Positions 1 to 5,085 of a DNA stretch of 5,085 nt are shown here, in pieces. The notes beneath the pieces were generated by a model. The model did not search any database and was not told the origin of the DNA. It saw only the letters and a program-made list of their open reading frames with translations. Each line of letters starts with the position of its first letter. The stretch's first letter is position 1. The stretch is taken from NCBI GenBank assembly GCA_025351125.1, contig JANXWN010000384.1, positions 1 through 5,085 on the forward strand. Direction: 5' to 3'. The translations under genes were made by a program, and so were the position numbers. This DNA is from Caulobacteraceae bacterium (GTDB taxonomy: Bacteria > Pseudomonadota > Alphaproteobacteria > Caulobacterales > Caulobacteraceae).

Positions 1-1541
1 AGACGTTCGGCCAATTCCGGGAGGACGAGCCGCAAAGTCTCTAGGTTTCGCTGATGGTCGGCGTCGCGCGCGTCTACGTCGGCGTCGCCGCGATCATGCG
101 TGGCCCCGAACATAACGCCGTTGCGGGTGGGAATCACATAGCCGCCGAACAGGGTCGCGATCGGCCACGTCGGCCCTTCCGCCCAGCCGGCTTGACCGCG
201 AACCGGCGTCAAGGCGATCGTTGGAATAAGATCGCCCGTCGCCATGCCGGCCGCGACGCATACGACGTCGGCGCGCGCCATCTCAGCGCCGTCGGCGCCC
301 AGCAATATCCAACCGGACCGATAAGCTCGCAGGTGGGTGACGCGCCCCTCCTCGATCTGGGGTAACCATGCCTCCAGCAGGACGCCAGGTTCGACAACGA
401 CGGCGCCGTCTATCATCAAGCCCGCGGGCGCGGCTTCGCCGAGTCGGGCCGATGTCGTGATCTCATCGATGCGTTGCATCGTGGCCTGCTCGAACAGATC
501 CGATTGGGCGATGGTGGCGAAGCGCTTGGGGTCCTTTGCGCCGACTTCCAATTGCAAGGCGTGGCGAGAAAGCACCGCCCGCGGCGTCGTCGCATAGGCA
601 TTGATGGCGCGGCGCATCGCTTGCGCGAAAAGGGCCGCCCCGGGGCCGAGACCGGCGTCCAGCCGGGGCGCCGCGAGGGCGGCGGGACCGCCGGACGCCC
701 CAGCGCCCGCTGCCGTCGTTTCGAACACACGCACCGGCACGCCTAAAAGACCGAACGCGCGACAGAGCGATGCACCGGCGATTCCCGCGCCGATGACGGC
801 GACGCGGGGCAAAGCCGGACGGCGCGCGAGCGCTTCGCCGGTGAATCGGCCCTCAAGCCGTTCGCGTTTGCGGCCAAACCCGGGATGGCGGGCAACGTTA
901 AAACCCGCGTCGACCAGTCCGCGGCGCACGCCGCCGGCGACCGTGAACGTCGCTAGGCGCGCGTCCGGGGCCGATCGGGCGGCGACGAGGTTTAAGACCT
1001 CCGGTCGCCACATCGCCGGATTAAGGGCGGGGGCGAACCCGTCCAGAAACCAAGCGTCGGCCCGACCGCTCCAACGCGTAAGCGCCTCACCGACCTCCAT
1101 GATCGCTAGATCGATCGTGGCGTGCAGTTCGGGCAGGTCGAGACGATGAAAGCCGCGCGCGGCGTCCGGCCATTGGGCGATTAGCCTGTCCGCGATCGGC
1201 GCAACGCTCCGCCATGGCCGCAGAGCGCGGGCGGCCTCGTGGGCGGGCAGGGGGTGAGCTTCTATGCTAAATACATTGAGCCGGCCCTGGGGTGGACGGG
1301 CCTTTTGCCAAAGATCGAGTAGGGCGACGATGTTAAGGCCCGTGCCGAAACCCAGTTCTCCCACACAAAAATGCGCGCGGTCGGCCCATGCATGGGGCAG
1401 GTCGCATCCGCCCAAAAAAACCGCGCGGGATTCCTCTAGACCGTCTTCTCGCGAGAAATACAGATCGTTGTAGAGCAGGGAGCGCGGCTGATCCTGCGCG
1501 TCCCATTCGAGCAGTCCGGTCGGGGCGTGCGACGTGTGCAT
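1..1541 (-). CDS. mnmC: Bifunctional tRNA mnm5(s2)U34 biosynthesis enzyme MnmC (partial, C-terminus beyond window)
   Basis: MnmC acts in the cytoplasm on U34 of certain tRNAs. Its FAD domain removes the carboxymethyl group of cmnm5(s2)U, and its N-terminal SAM-dependent domain methylates the product to mnm5(s2)U. The frame is open for 513 codons from ATG 1541 to the window edge; family members usually have about 600-690 residues, so roughly the last 100-170 are missing. Seen in the sequence: YNDLYFSREDGLEES near residue 29, the SAM-binding GELGFGTGLN (61-70), DGFAPALNP (167-175, D167 the likely methylase catalytic Asp), GFGRKRE (221-227), then the dinucleotide fold VAVIGAGIAG (247-256), GAGASGG, and GGYVIPTRNGVMFGATHDRG near the edge. 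ATG 1541 is the only plausible start, because an in-frame stop lies at 1581-1583 and no ATG, GTG or TTG lies between. No Shine-Dalgarno precedes it, and a terminator lies immediately upstream. The family assignment is firm. Confidence 0.95.
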   Translation of the reverse strand, partial: MHTSHAPTGLLEWDAQDQPRSLLYNDLYFSREDGLEESRAVFLGGCDLPHAWADRAHFCVGELGFGTGLNIVALLDLWQKARPPQGRLNVFSIEAHPLPAHEAARALRPWRSVAPIADRLIAQWPDAARGFHRLDLPELHATIDLAIMEVGEALTRWSGRADAWFLDGFAPALNPAMWRPEVLNLVAARSAPDARLATFTVAGGVRRGLVDAGFNVARHPGFGRKRERLEGRFTGEALARRPALPRVAVIGAGIAGASLCRAFGLLGVPVRVFETTAAGAGASGGPAALAAPRLDAGLGPGAALFAQAMRRAINAYATTPRAVLSRHALQLEVGAKDPKRFATIAQSDLFEQATMQRIDEITTSARLGEAAPAGLMIDGAVVVEPGVLLEAWLPQIEEGRVTHLRAYRSGWILLGADGAEMARADVVCVAAGMATGDLIPTIALTPVRGQAGWAEGPTWPIATLFGGYVIPTRNGVMFGATHDRGDADVDARDADHQRNLETLRLVLPELAER

Positions 1542-1552
1542 GATCCGAAACG

Positions 1553-1579
1553 AAAAAGGCCGCCCCAGAGGGGACGGCC
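1553..1579 (-). terminator. Rho-independent terminator of the alanine-rich lipoprotein gene
   Basis: Read on the minus strand, GGCCGTCCCC pairs with GGGGCGGCC (one bulged T) around a TCT loop and is followed by five T. It starts about 34 nt after the lipoprotein stop, so it should end that transcript. The T-run finishes only 11 nt before the mnmC ATG, so the terminator lies in the mnmC upstream region. Confidence 0.85.
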
Positions 1580-1613
1580 CTTAACGTAGAGTGTTCGCAA
1601 AAGATTGCGAAGC

Positions 1614-1892
1614 TTACTTGCCGGCGGCGGTATTCGCGGCGGCGTCCGGAGTGGCGGCCATGGCGCCGGCGGCGTTGGCGGCTGCGCCCGAGGCGTTGGC
1701 GGCGGCGCCGGCGGCGTCGGAGGTCGCGGCGGCGGCGGTGTTGGCGGCCATCGAAGCGGTGTTGGCAGCGTCGGCGGCGGTGTTGGCGGCGTCGGCGCCT
1801 TTATCTTTGTCGCCACAAGCGGCGACGGACATGGCGGCGACGGCAGCGCCGGCCACCAGCATTTTACGCAGGATCGAAGAGGTCATGGTCAT
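1614..1892 (-). CDS. Small alanine-rich lipoprotein with heptad repeats and a C-terminal lysine (Lpp-like architecture)
   Basis: This is a 92-residue protein not recognised as a named family. It starts with a lipoprotein signal peptide: basic n-region (R9, K10), hydrophobic core 11-22, and lipobox VAAC with C26 as the lipidation site. Mature residue +2 is Gly, not Asp, which under the E. coli rule favours outer-membrane sorting. After a short charged linker (GDKDKGAD) nearly everything is Ala, Asn, Thr or Gly in 7-residue units, and the protein ends in Lys92. The mature length (67 residues), heptads and terminal Lys recall Braun's lipoprotein, whose C-terminal Lys is linked to peptidoglycan; this is similarity of architecture only. 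An entericidin-like small lipoprotein is an alternative. Two starts are possible, ATG 1892 (4 nt from AAAGGA) and ATG 1886 (10 nt). Frame extension upstream to 2183 is rejected. The gene has its own terminator at 1553-1579. Confidence 0.82.
   Translation of the reverse strand: MTMTSSILRKMLVAGAAVAAMSVAACGDKDKGADAANTAADAANTASMAANTAAAATSDAAGAAANASGAAANAAGAMAATPDAAANTAAGK
1623..1790 (-). repeat. Degenerate heptad-encoding repeat in the lipoprotein gene
   Basis: Residues 35-90 are built from about eight 7-residue units such as AANTAAD, AANTASM, AAANASG and AAANAAG. Asn (or Asp) falls at residues 37, 44, 51, 59, 66, 73 and 87. The spacing is therefore 7, with a single step of 8 between 51 and 59 and one unit lacking Asn near 80. 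The DNA is a run of GCC/GCG-rich codons with AACAC insertions, which makes the antisense frames look like long Gly-rich or Pro-rich ORFs. Confidence 0.75.
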
Positions 1893-1896
1893 AGTT

Positions 1897-1902
1897 TCCT
1901 TT
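1897..1902 (-). promoter_or_regulatory. Shine-Dalgarno of the lipoprotein gene
   Basis: Minus-strand AAAGGA lies 4 nt before ATG 1892 and 10 nt before ATG 1886. Both distances are at the limits of normal spacing, so it does not decide between the two starts. It does reject the longer frame-open version beginning at 2183. It is the only clear ribosome binding site found ahead of a gene in this window. Confidence 0.6.
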
Positions 1903-1968
1903 GGATGAGGGCGACGCCGTGAGATTCCGAGCATTGATAACCAATACCCCGAGGGGCGCGTACGTTCG

Positions 1969-1996
1969 ATTATGCCGCGTTCGTGATCGAAAGCAA
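1969..1996 (-). promoter_or_regulatory. Candidate sigma-70-type promoter of the lipoprotein gene
   Basis: Minus-strand CATAAT (1974-1969) matches the -10 consensus at five of six positions. TTGCTT (1996-1991) is a weaker -35 at a spacing of 16. The transcript would start near 1962, giving a leader of about 70 nt that contains a short CCCC-TC-GGGG inverted repeat (1947-1956). The call is by consensus match only. Confidence 0.35.
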
Positions 1997-2023
1997 GCGA
2001 AGACTTCACGATGCCGTGATCAC
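1981..2023. repeat. CGTGATC direct repeats with an inverted TCACGA between them, possible operator
   Basis: CGTGATC occurs at 1982-1988 and again at 2015-2021, start to start 33 bp, about three helical turns. TCACGA, the inverse of TCGTGA at 1981-1986, lies at 2006-2011. The second copy is part of the palindrome GTGATCAC (2016-2023). The left copy falls between the -35 and -10 of the candidate lipoprotein promoter; the right copy falls around the expected -35 of the exporter. Regulatory use is inferred from this placement. Confidence 0.3.
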
Positions 2024-2039
2024 TTTTTTCGCTCGGTTC

Positions 2040-2047
2040 GCGATAAC
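2040..2047 (+). promoter_or_regulatory. Candidate Caulobacter-type -10 element of the MFS gene
   Basis: GCGATAAC matches GCTANAWC, the -10 consensus reported for Caulobacter housekeeping promoters, at seven of eight positions. No convincing TTGAC-type -35 is seen at the expected distance. Eight nt separate it from ATG 2056, so transcription would begin at or within a few bases of the start codon, giving a leaderless mRNA. Confidence 0.35.
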
Positions 2048-2055
2048 AGCGCCCC

Positions 2056-3372
2056 ATGAGCGTGGACGACCTCAAAACCCAGCCCGCTAGATCAATGTCG
2101 CGCCGTGCGACCGCGATCGTATTCGGCGTCTCCGTCGTGACGGCCGTCGGCAATACCGGAATGCAATCAGTGCTGCCCGCCATAGGTCGCCAGATTGGCT
2201 TTAAGGACTATCTGGTCGCCGCGATATTTTCTTTGTCGGCGCTGCTTTGGGGATTCAGTTCGCCGTTTTGGGCCAAGCAATCCGATCGCAAGGGCCGCAA
2301 GCCTTTGATGGTGGTCGGGCTAGCGGGGTTTATGGTGTCGATGATTTGCTGCGGCCTGGTCGTCGCCGTGGGTGTTCGCCATATGGCGGCTCCGATCACA
2401 ATATTTGTGTTTTTTCTGTTTTCACGAGCACTGTTCGGTTTGTTCGGCTCGGCGGCGAATCCGGCGACACAGGCTTATGTCGCCGAACGCACTGACCGCG
2501 AACATCGCACCGACGCGATGGCGGGGCTCGCCGGGGCATTTGGCCTTGGCACCATAATCGGTCCGGCGGTCGCGCCTCTATTCATCTTGCCGTTGCTGGG
2601 CCTGTCGGGTCCGATGTTCGCCTTCGCCCTGATCGCCGCGGTGATGATAGGCTTGGTGATTCGCTATCTGCCGGAATCGCGCGGCGGTCATCTCGCGCAA
2701 GTCGAAGCCGTGAACCGACCGACGGTAACGCCCGCGCCGCTGCGCGACTCCAAGTTGACGCCGTTTCTGATCTACGGATTTCTGCTCGCCTCGTGTCAAA
2801 CGGCGCAGGGTCAGAGCCTAGGCTTCCTGATTATCGACAAATTGCATCTGCCGCCGATGCAAGCGCAGGGATTTACTGCGGTGGCGATGATGGCCGGGGC
2901 GGCGGCGGGCTTGCTGGCGCAATGGGGCCTCATCCGGATGTTTCGCATCGGTCCGCGAGATCTGCTTCGTTGGGGGGCCGGCGTCGCGGCTATCGCCAAC
3001 TTAATTGTCGCCTTCGCGCCGAGTTATTCAGCCGTGGTGATCGGTTATGCCTTGTCGAGCCTAGGGTATGGGTTTTGCCGTCCAGGATTTACCGCCGGCG
3101 CGTCCCTGGCCGTCGGCTTAAGCGAACAAGCCCGCGCCGCGGGCGCGATTGCGGCGGTCAACGGTATCAGTGTGATCGCCGCGCCGTTGTTCGTTTGGCT
3201 GTATGGAGTTTGGGGTCCCGCGCCGTTTTTGTTGAACACCGCCGTTCTGGCCGGACTGCTGGCCTACGCTCTAGTCAACAGCGTATTGCGCGCGGCGGGC
3301 GAGGCCGCCACGACCGAAGACGAGGCGGCGCAAGCCAGTCTCGAACGCAGTCAAGAGGGCGTTAGCGTCTGA
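2056..3372 (+). CDS. MFS transporter, DHA1/TetA-like drug:H+ antiporter type
   Basis: This 438-residue inner-membrane protein has the usual 12-helix MFS size, with helices near 20-40, 52-75, 83-104, 112-134, 154-176, 183-204, 234-256, 272-296, 303-320, 325-350, 361-383 and 389-411, and a hydrophilic central loop (about 205-232). Motif A lies between helices 2 and 3 (G66, then SDRKGRKP 76-83). The helix 5 motif GLGTIIGPAVAP (163-174) resembles antiporter motif C, which points to efflux rather than uptake. LPESRG after helix 6 is also typical of TetA-like proteins. The substrate cannot be told from sequence. ATG 2056 is preceded by no Shine-Dalgarno but by a -10-like element, consistent with leaderless translation; ATG 2095 (M14) is an alternative start. 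The last 25 residues form a charged Ala/Glu-rich tail, and the final 22 bp overlap the convergent transglycosylase gene. Divergent from the lipoprotein gene. Confidence 0.92.
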   Translation: MSVDDLKTQPARSMSRRATAIVFGVSVVTAVGNTGMQSVLPAIGRQIGFKDYLVAAIFSLSALLWGFSSPFWAKQSDRKGRKPLMVVGLAGFMVSMICCGLVVAVGVRHMAAPITIFVFFLFSRALFGLFGSAANPATQAYVAERTDREHRTDAMAGLAGAFGLGTIIGPAVAPLFILPLLGLSGPMFAFALIAAVMIGLVIRYLPESRGGHLAQVEAVNRPTVTPAPLRDSKLTPFLIYGFLLASCQTAQGQSLGFLIIDKLHLPPMQAQGFTAVAMMAGAAAGLLAQWGLIRMFRIGPRDLLRWGAGVAAIANLIVAFAPSYSAVVIGYALSSLGYGFCRPGFTAGASLAVGLSEQARAAGAIAAVNGISVIAAPLFVWLYGVWGPAPFLLNTAVLAGLLAYALVNSVLRAAGEAATTEDEAAQASLERSQEGVSV

Positions 3373-4592
3373 CCCTTCAAACGCTGGATCATCGCCGGCG
3401 AAAGATAGCCATCGGCGGGGAGGCCGTGCGCTTTTTGCCATGCTCTCAGGGCTTGACGGGTGCCCAAACCGATCACCCCGTCCGGCTGTCCCGGACTAAA
3501 CCCTTGCCTCGCCAAGGCGGTCTGCGCCGCCATACGGTCGCTGAGCGACAACGCCGTCTCGTGCGGCCATGGTGTCACCAGCGGGCCGCCGCCGCCAAAT
3601 CGATCGGCCAGCAACCCCACGCCCAAAGCATAGGCCAGCGAATTGTTGTAGCGCCTGATCACGAAATGATTGGGCAGGGCCAAAAACGCTGGACCGCCGG
3701 CGCCGCACGGCAACAATAAGGTGCAGGCCGCCGCCCCGTCAGCTTCGCTCCAAACGCGTCGGTCGGCCCGCGTCACGCCCTTGGCCTTCCACGCGCTGGG
3801 CGCGAGCTGAGGACCTTCGGACAGCCCGAAGTCGAAGTCCGCCGGCAATATCACCTCGCGCGCCCAGTCTTCACCCCGTCGCCATCCGGCTTTCGCCAGC
3901 AAATGGGCGGCGGACGCCAAGGCGTCGGGCGCCGAGGTCCAAATATCGCGCTTGCCGTCGCCGTCGCCGTCGACCGCTGCGTCAAGATAGGTTGAGGGGA
4001 GCATCTGAGTTTGCCCCATTGCGCCCGCCCAGGACCCCTTCAATCTCGATCGTGAGATCTCTCCCGCGCCCAGGATACGCAGGGCCGCGATCAACTCTCC
4101 TTCCGCCCAGACGCGCCGCCGACCCGCCGCCGCCAAGGTGGCGAGCGATCGCAGAATGTCCATGTCGCCCTGTTGCGCGCCAAAACCGGACTCCATCGCC
4201 CAAATGCCCATCAAGATGTCTCGCGGCACGCCATAGGTTTGCTCGATGGCCCCGAAGGCCGTCACGGTACCGCGCCGCGCTCGGCCGATCGCGATCCGGC
4301 CCTCATTGGTCACGCCGCGGATATAGTCGCTGACCGGACGGGCGAACTCCGGCTGCATCGAGTCCAGCGCCGCGACGCGCGGGTCGGCGGCCAGGCCCGC
4401 CAGCTCTCGGTCTAACAGGTCTGGTTGGGCTCCCGCCGCGAGGGCCCTGGCGTAGAAGGCGTCAAACCAAGTGGTAAAATAGGGCTCGGCGACAATTCTC
4501 AGGCGTGCCGCTGGACTTGGCGACTGGGCAAATGACGCTACGGGAAGGGCGCATAGGCCAAGGGTGGCTTGCAGAAGGGTTCGACGGTTCAT
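3351..4592 (-). CDS. MltB-family lytic murein transglycosylase with C-terminal peptidoglycan-binding domain
   Basis: This periplasmic enzyme of the SLT_2/GH103 (MltB) type cleaves the MurNAc-GlcNAc bond of peptidoglycan, forming 1,6-anhydroMurNAc ends. Of 413 residues, 1-22 are a signal peptide. NRRTLLQ resembles a Tat motif, with likely cleavage after SFA (A22); no lipobox is seen, so it differs from membrane-anchored E. coli MltB. Family landmarks: catalytic Glu134 in IWAMESGFG, SWAGAMGQTQMLPSTY (187-202, Thr at the usual Pro position of GQPQ), DGDGDGKRDIW (208-218), and RRYNNSLAYALGVGLLADR (313-331). Residues about 345-407 are a PG_binding_1 domain (GFSPGQPDGVIGLGTRQALR). ATG 4592 lacks a Shine-Dalgarno, but a promoter-like TTGAGC-17-TATCGT lies directly upstream. 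The stop lies within the 3' end of the convergent MFS gene. Intact and of normal length. Confidence 0.94.
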   Translation of the reverse strand: MNRRTLLQATLGLCALPVASFAQSPSPAARLRIVAEPYFTTWFDAFYARALAAGAQPDLLDRELAGLAADPRVAALDSMQPEFARPVSDYIRGVTNEGRIAIGRARRGTVTAFGAIEQTYGVPRDILMGIWAMESGFGAQQGDMDILRSLATLAAAGRRRVWAEGELIAALRILGAGEISRSRLKGSWAGAMGQTQMLPSTYLDAAVDGDGDGKRDIWTSAPDALASAAHLLAKAGWRRGEDWAREVILPADFDFGLSEGPQLAPSAWKAKGVTRADRRVWSEADGAAACTLLLPCGAGGPAFLALPNHFVIRRYNNSLAYALGVGLLADRFGGGGPLVTPWPHETALSLSDRMAAQTALARQGFSPGQPDGVIGLGTRQALRAWQKAHGLPADGYLSPAMIQRLKGQTLTPS

Positions 4593-5085
4593 GCCGAACG
4601 ATAGGGCGAGGCGGGCGCCGGCTCAATAAAAACCGTGCGTGGCGCCACGCCGGACGGGAAGATTTGGCCGCCGGCCGCGGTCATGTGGTGTTGCGCATGA
4701 GATGGAGCCGAAATGCGTCCAGCCCCTTCGGCCAGTCCTGTTCGGCCGCAGCCGATACGGAAGCGGTCGCCCGGGGTCTCGCACAGGTCGGACCGGTAGA
4801 TCGACGATGGCAGGATTAGAACGCCTGCCTCCTCAACGAGCCGATGCGCAAACGCCTCCACGCCTTCGGCTCCACGATAGCGGGGATAGGCGACGCATCC
4901 GCCGTCGGGCCGGCGCCACTCGAACACGTCGGGGAAGTCGGCGAAGATGGCAGCCTTGTCATCGCCGGTGCTGCGAGCGTAGACGCGAGTCTCTCCGTCG
5001 ACCTGTTTCAGCACCGGCGCAAAAGGCGGTGTCGACCACTCGGACGCGATGACCGGCTGGCCGTCATAGTGCGCGTAGAAGACGA
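4589..5085 (-). CDS. Chimeric ORF: M20 metallopeptidase start joined to class I/II aminotransferase end (5' end beyond window)
   Basis: The frame is open from the right window edge for 164 codons. Its first part, VFYAHYDGQPV, SEWSTPPFAPV and RVYARSTGDDKAAI, is the metal-site region of an M20 peptidase: the H of AHYDGQP is a zinc ligand and the GDDK motif holds the bridging Asp. M20 proteins then continue for several hundred residues. Here, from about 4945, the sequence becomes FADFPDVFEWRRPDGG, AGVLILPSSIY and RFRIGCGRTGLAEG, the end of a fold-type I PLP aminotransferase. Neither part can work alone, since the peptidase lacks most of its catalytic and dimerisation domains and the aminotransferase lacks its PLP lysine domain. 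The last 45 residues, after a suspected +1 frameshift at 4723-4726, resemble nothing and run through a terminator to an ATGA overlap with the transglycosylase start. It is probably nonfunctional or an assembly join. A GTG at 5014 is not a real start. Confidence 0.6.
   Translation of the reverse strand, partial: VFYAHYDGQPVIASEWSTPPFAPVLKQVDGETRVYARSTGDDKAAIFADFPDVFEWRRPDGGCVAYPRYRGAEGVEAFAHRLVEEAGVLILPSSIYRSDLCETPGDRFRIGCGRTGLAEGAGRISAPSHAQHHMTAAGGQIFPSGVAPRTVFIEPAPASPYRSA
4598..4626 (-). promoter_or_regulatory. Candidate promoter of the lytic transglycosylase gene
   Basis: Minus-strand TTGAGC (4626-4621) and TATCGT (4603-4598) are separated by exactly 17 bp, each matching four of six consensus bases. 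Only 5 nt separate the -10 from ATG 4592, so the start site would coincide with the start codon. The -35 abuts the T-run of the upstream terminator. The arrangement suggests the gene is transcribed independently and leaderless. Confidence 0.4.
4625..4653 (-). terminator. Rho-independent terminator behind the aminotransferase remnant
   Basis: On the minus strand CCG-GCGTG-GCGC-CACGC-A-CGG folds into a GC-rich hairpin (core palindrome GCGTGGCGCCACGC, 4637-4650) followed by TTTTTATT. It begins 27 nt after the TGA at 4683-4681, where the aminotransferase reading would end if one G were removed. It lies inside the ORF as it now stands, which is unusual and supports 4681 as the ancestral end. Confidence 0.7.
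4681..4945 (-). pseudogene. C-terminal remnant of a class I/II PLP-dependent aminotransferase, frameshifted
   Basis: About 87 residues of the small C-terminal domain survive, compared with about 370-400 in a full enzyme. RFRIGCGR contains the conserved Arg that binds the substrate carboxylate in this fold. VLILPSSIY matches the usual VLVLPGS segment. In the current frame EG is followed by AGRISAPS, which is not family-like. Reading GGG instead of GGGG at 4723-4726 gives EGLDAFRLHLMRNTT and a stop at 4681-4683, a normal family ending. The lysine that binds PLP and the large domain are absent. The exact enzyme and substrate cannot be named. Confidence 0.65.

Noticed and set aside
601..1149. 182-codon plus-strand ORF rich in Arg, Ala and Pro
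   Set aside because: It is antisense to the clear MnmC frame, whose family motifs run through the whole stretch; the composition is typical of a GC-rich shadow frame.
1436..1816. Proline-rich minus-strand ORF of 126 codons
   Set aside because: It is a frame-shifted reading of the same Ala-codon repeats and overlaps the mnmC start and the terminator.
1591..1922. Gly-rich and Ala-rich plus-strand ORFs resembling PE_PGRS-type repeat proteins
   Set aside because: They are the complement of the GCC/GCG codon repeats of the lipoprotein gene, which has a signal peptide, lipobox, ribosome site and terminator of its own.
1893..2183. N-terminal extension of the lipoprotein frame by about 97 residues
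   Set aside because: It would bury the signal peptide, ignore AAAGGA at 1897-1902, and cover the divergent promoter region and the MFS start.
2793..3365. 190-codon Arg/Gly-rich plus-strand ORF
   Set aside because: It is an out-of-frame shadow inside the MFS gene, which has continuous transmembrane helices there.
3956..3975. Short tandem GTCGCC repeat
   Set aside because: It encodes the DGDGDG stretch of the transglycosylase, a family feature, not an independent repeat element.
4637..4650. Perfect 14-bp palindrome as a regulator binding site
   Set aside because: It is better explained as the core of a terminator hairpin because a T-run follows directly on the minus strand.
1..5085. CRISPR arrays, tRNAs, insertion sequences, attachment sites or a novel defence cassette
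   Set aside because: No spaced direct repeats, tRNA-like folds, transposase motifs or clusters of unknown genes were seen on either strand.

Overview
The window looks like chromosomal DNA of an alphaproteobacterium, most likely Caulobacterales or a relative. The inference rests on the GC-rich coding bias, a -10 element close to the Caulobacter type (GCTANAWC), genes that start without a Shine-Dalgarno, and the protein families present. The genus cannot be fixed from sequence alone. No tRNA, rRNA, CRISPR array, insertion sequence or phage gene was seen.

Layout from left to right. Positions 1-1541 (minus) hold the first 513 codons of mnmC, the bifunctional enzyme that finishes mnm5(s2)U34 in tRNA; its C-terminus lies outside the window. 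A Rho-independent terminator (1553-1579, minus) sits just upstream of the mnmC start and ends the preceding gene, a 92-residue alanine-rich lipoprotein (1614-1892, minus). A divergent control region (1893-2055) with candidate promoters and CGTGATC/TCACGA repeats separates it from an MFS exporter (2056-3372, plus). The exporter overlaps tail to tail by 22 bp with an MltB-type lytic murein transglycosylase carrying a C-terminal peptidoglycan-binding domain (3351-4592, minus). At the right end (4589-5085, minus) is an ORF open to the window edge that is a chimera: it begins as an M20 metallopeptidase and switches abruptly to the C-terminus of a class I/II aminotransferase.

The most unusual part is this chimera. 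The aminotransferase tail also appears to carry a one-base insertion in a GGGG run. Without it, translation would stop at 4681, just before a good Rho-independent terminator (4625-4653). With it, the ORF runs through the terminator to an ATGA overlap with the transglycosylase start. Either a deletion fused two former genes and the remnant is decaying, or the assembly is wrong here.

The second point of interest is the small lipoprotein. It has a lipobox, alanine/asparagine heptads and a C-terminal lysine, the architecture of Braun's lipoprotein Lpp, although no sequence homology is claimed. It and the transglycosylase both point to the cell envelope, but the window shows no operon joining them. 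No new multi-gene system is evident; the remaining genes look like ordinary housekeeping or envelope genes.
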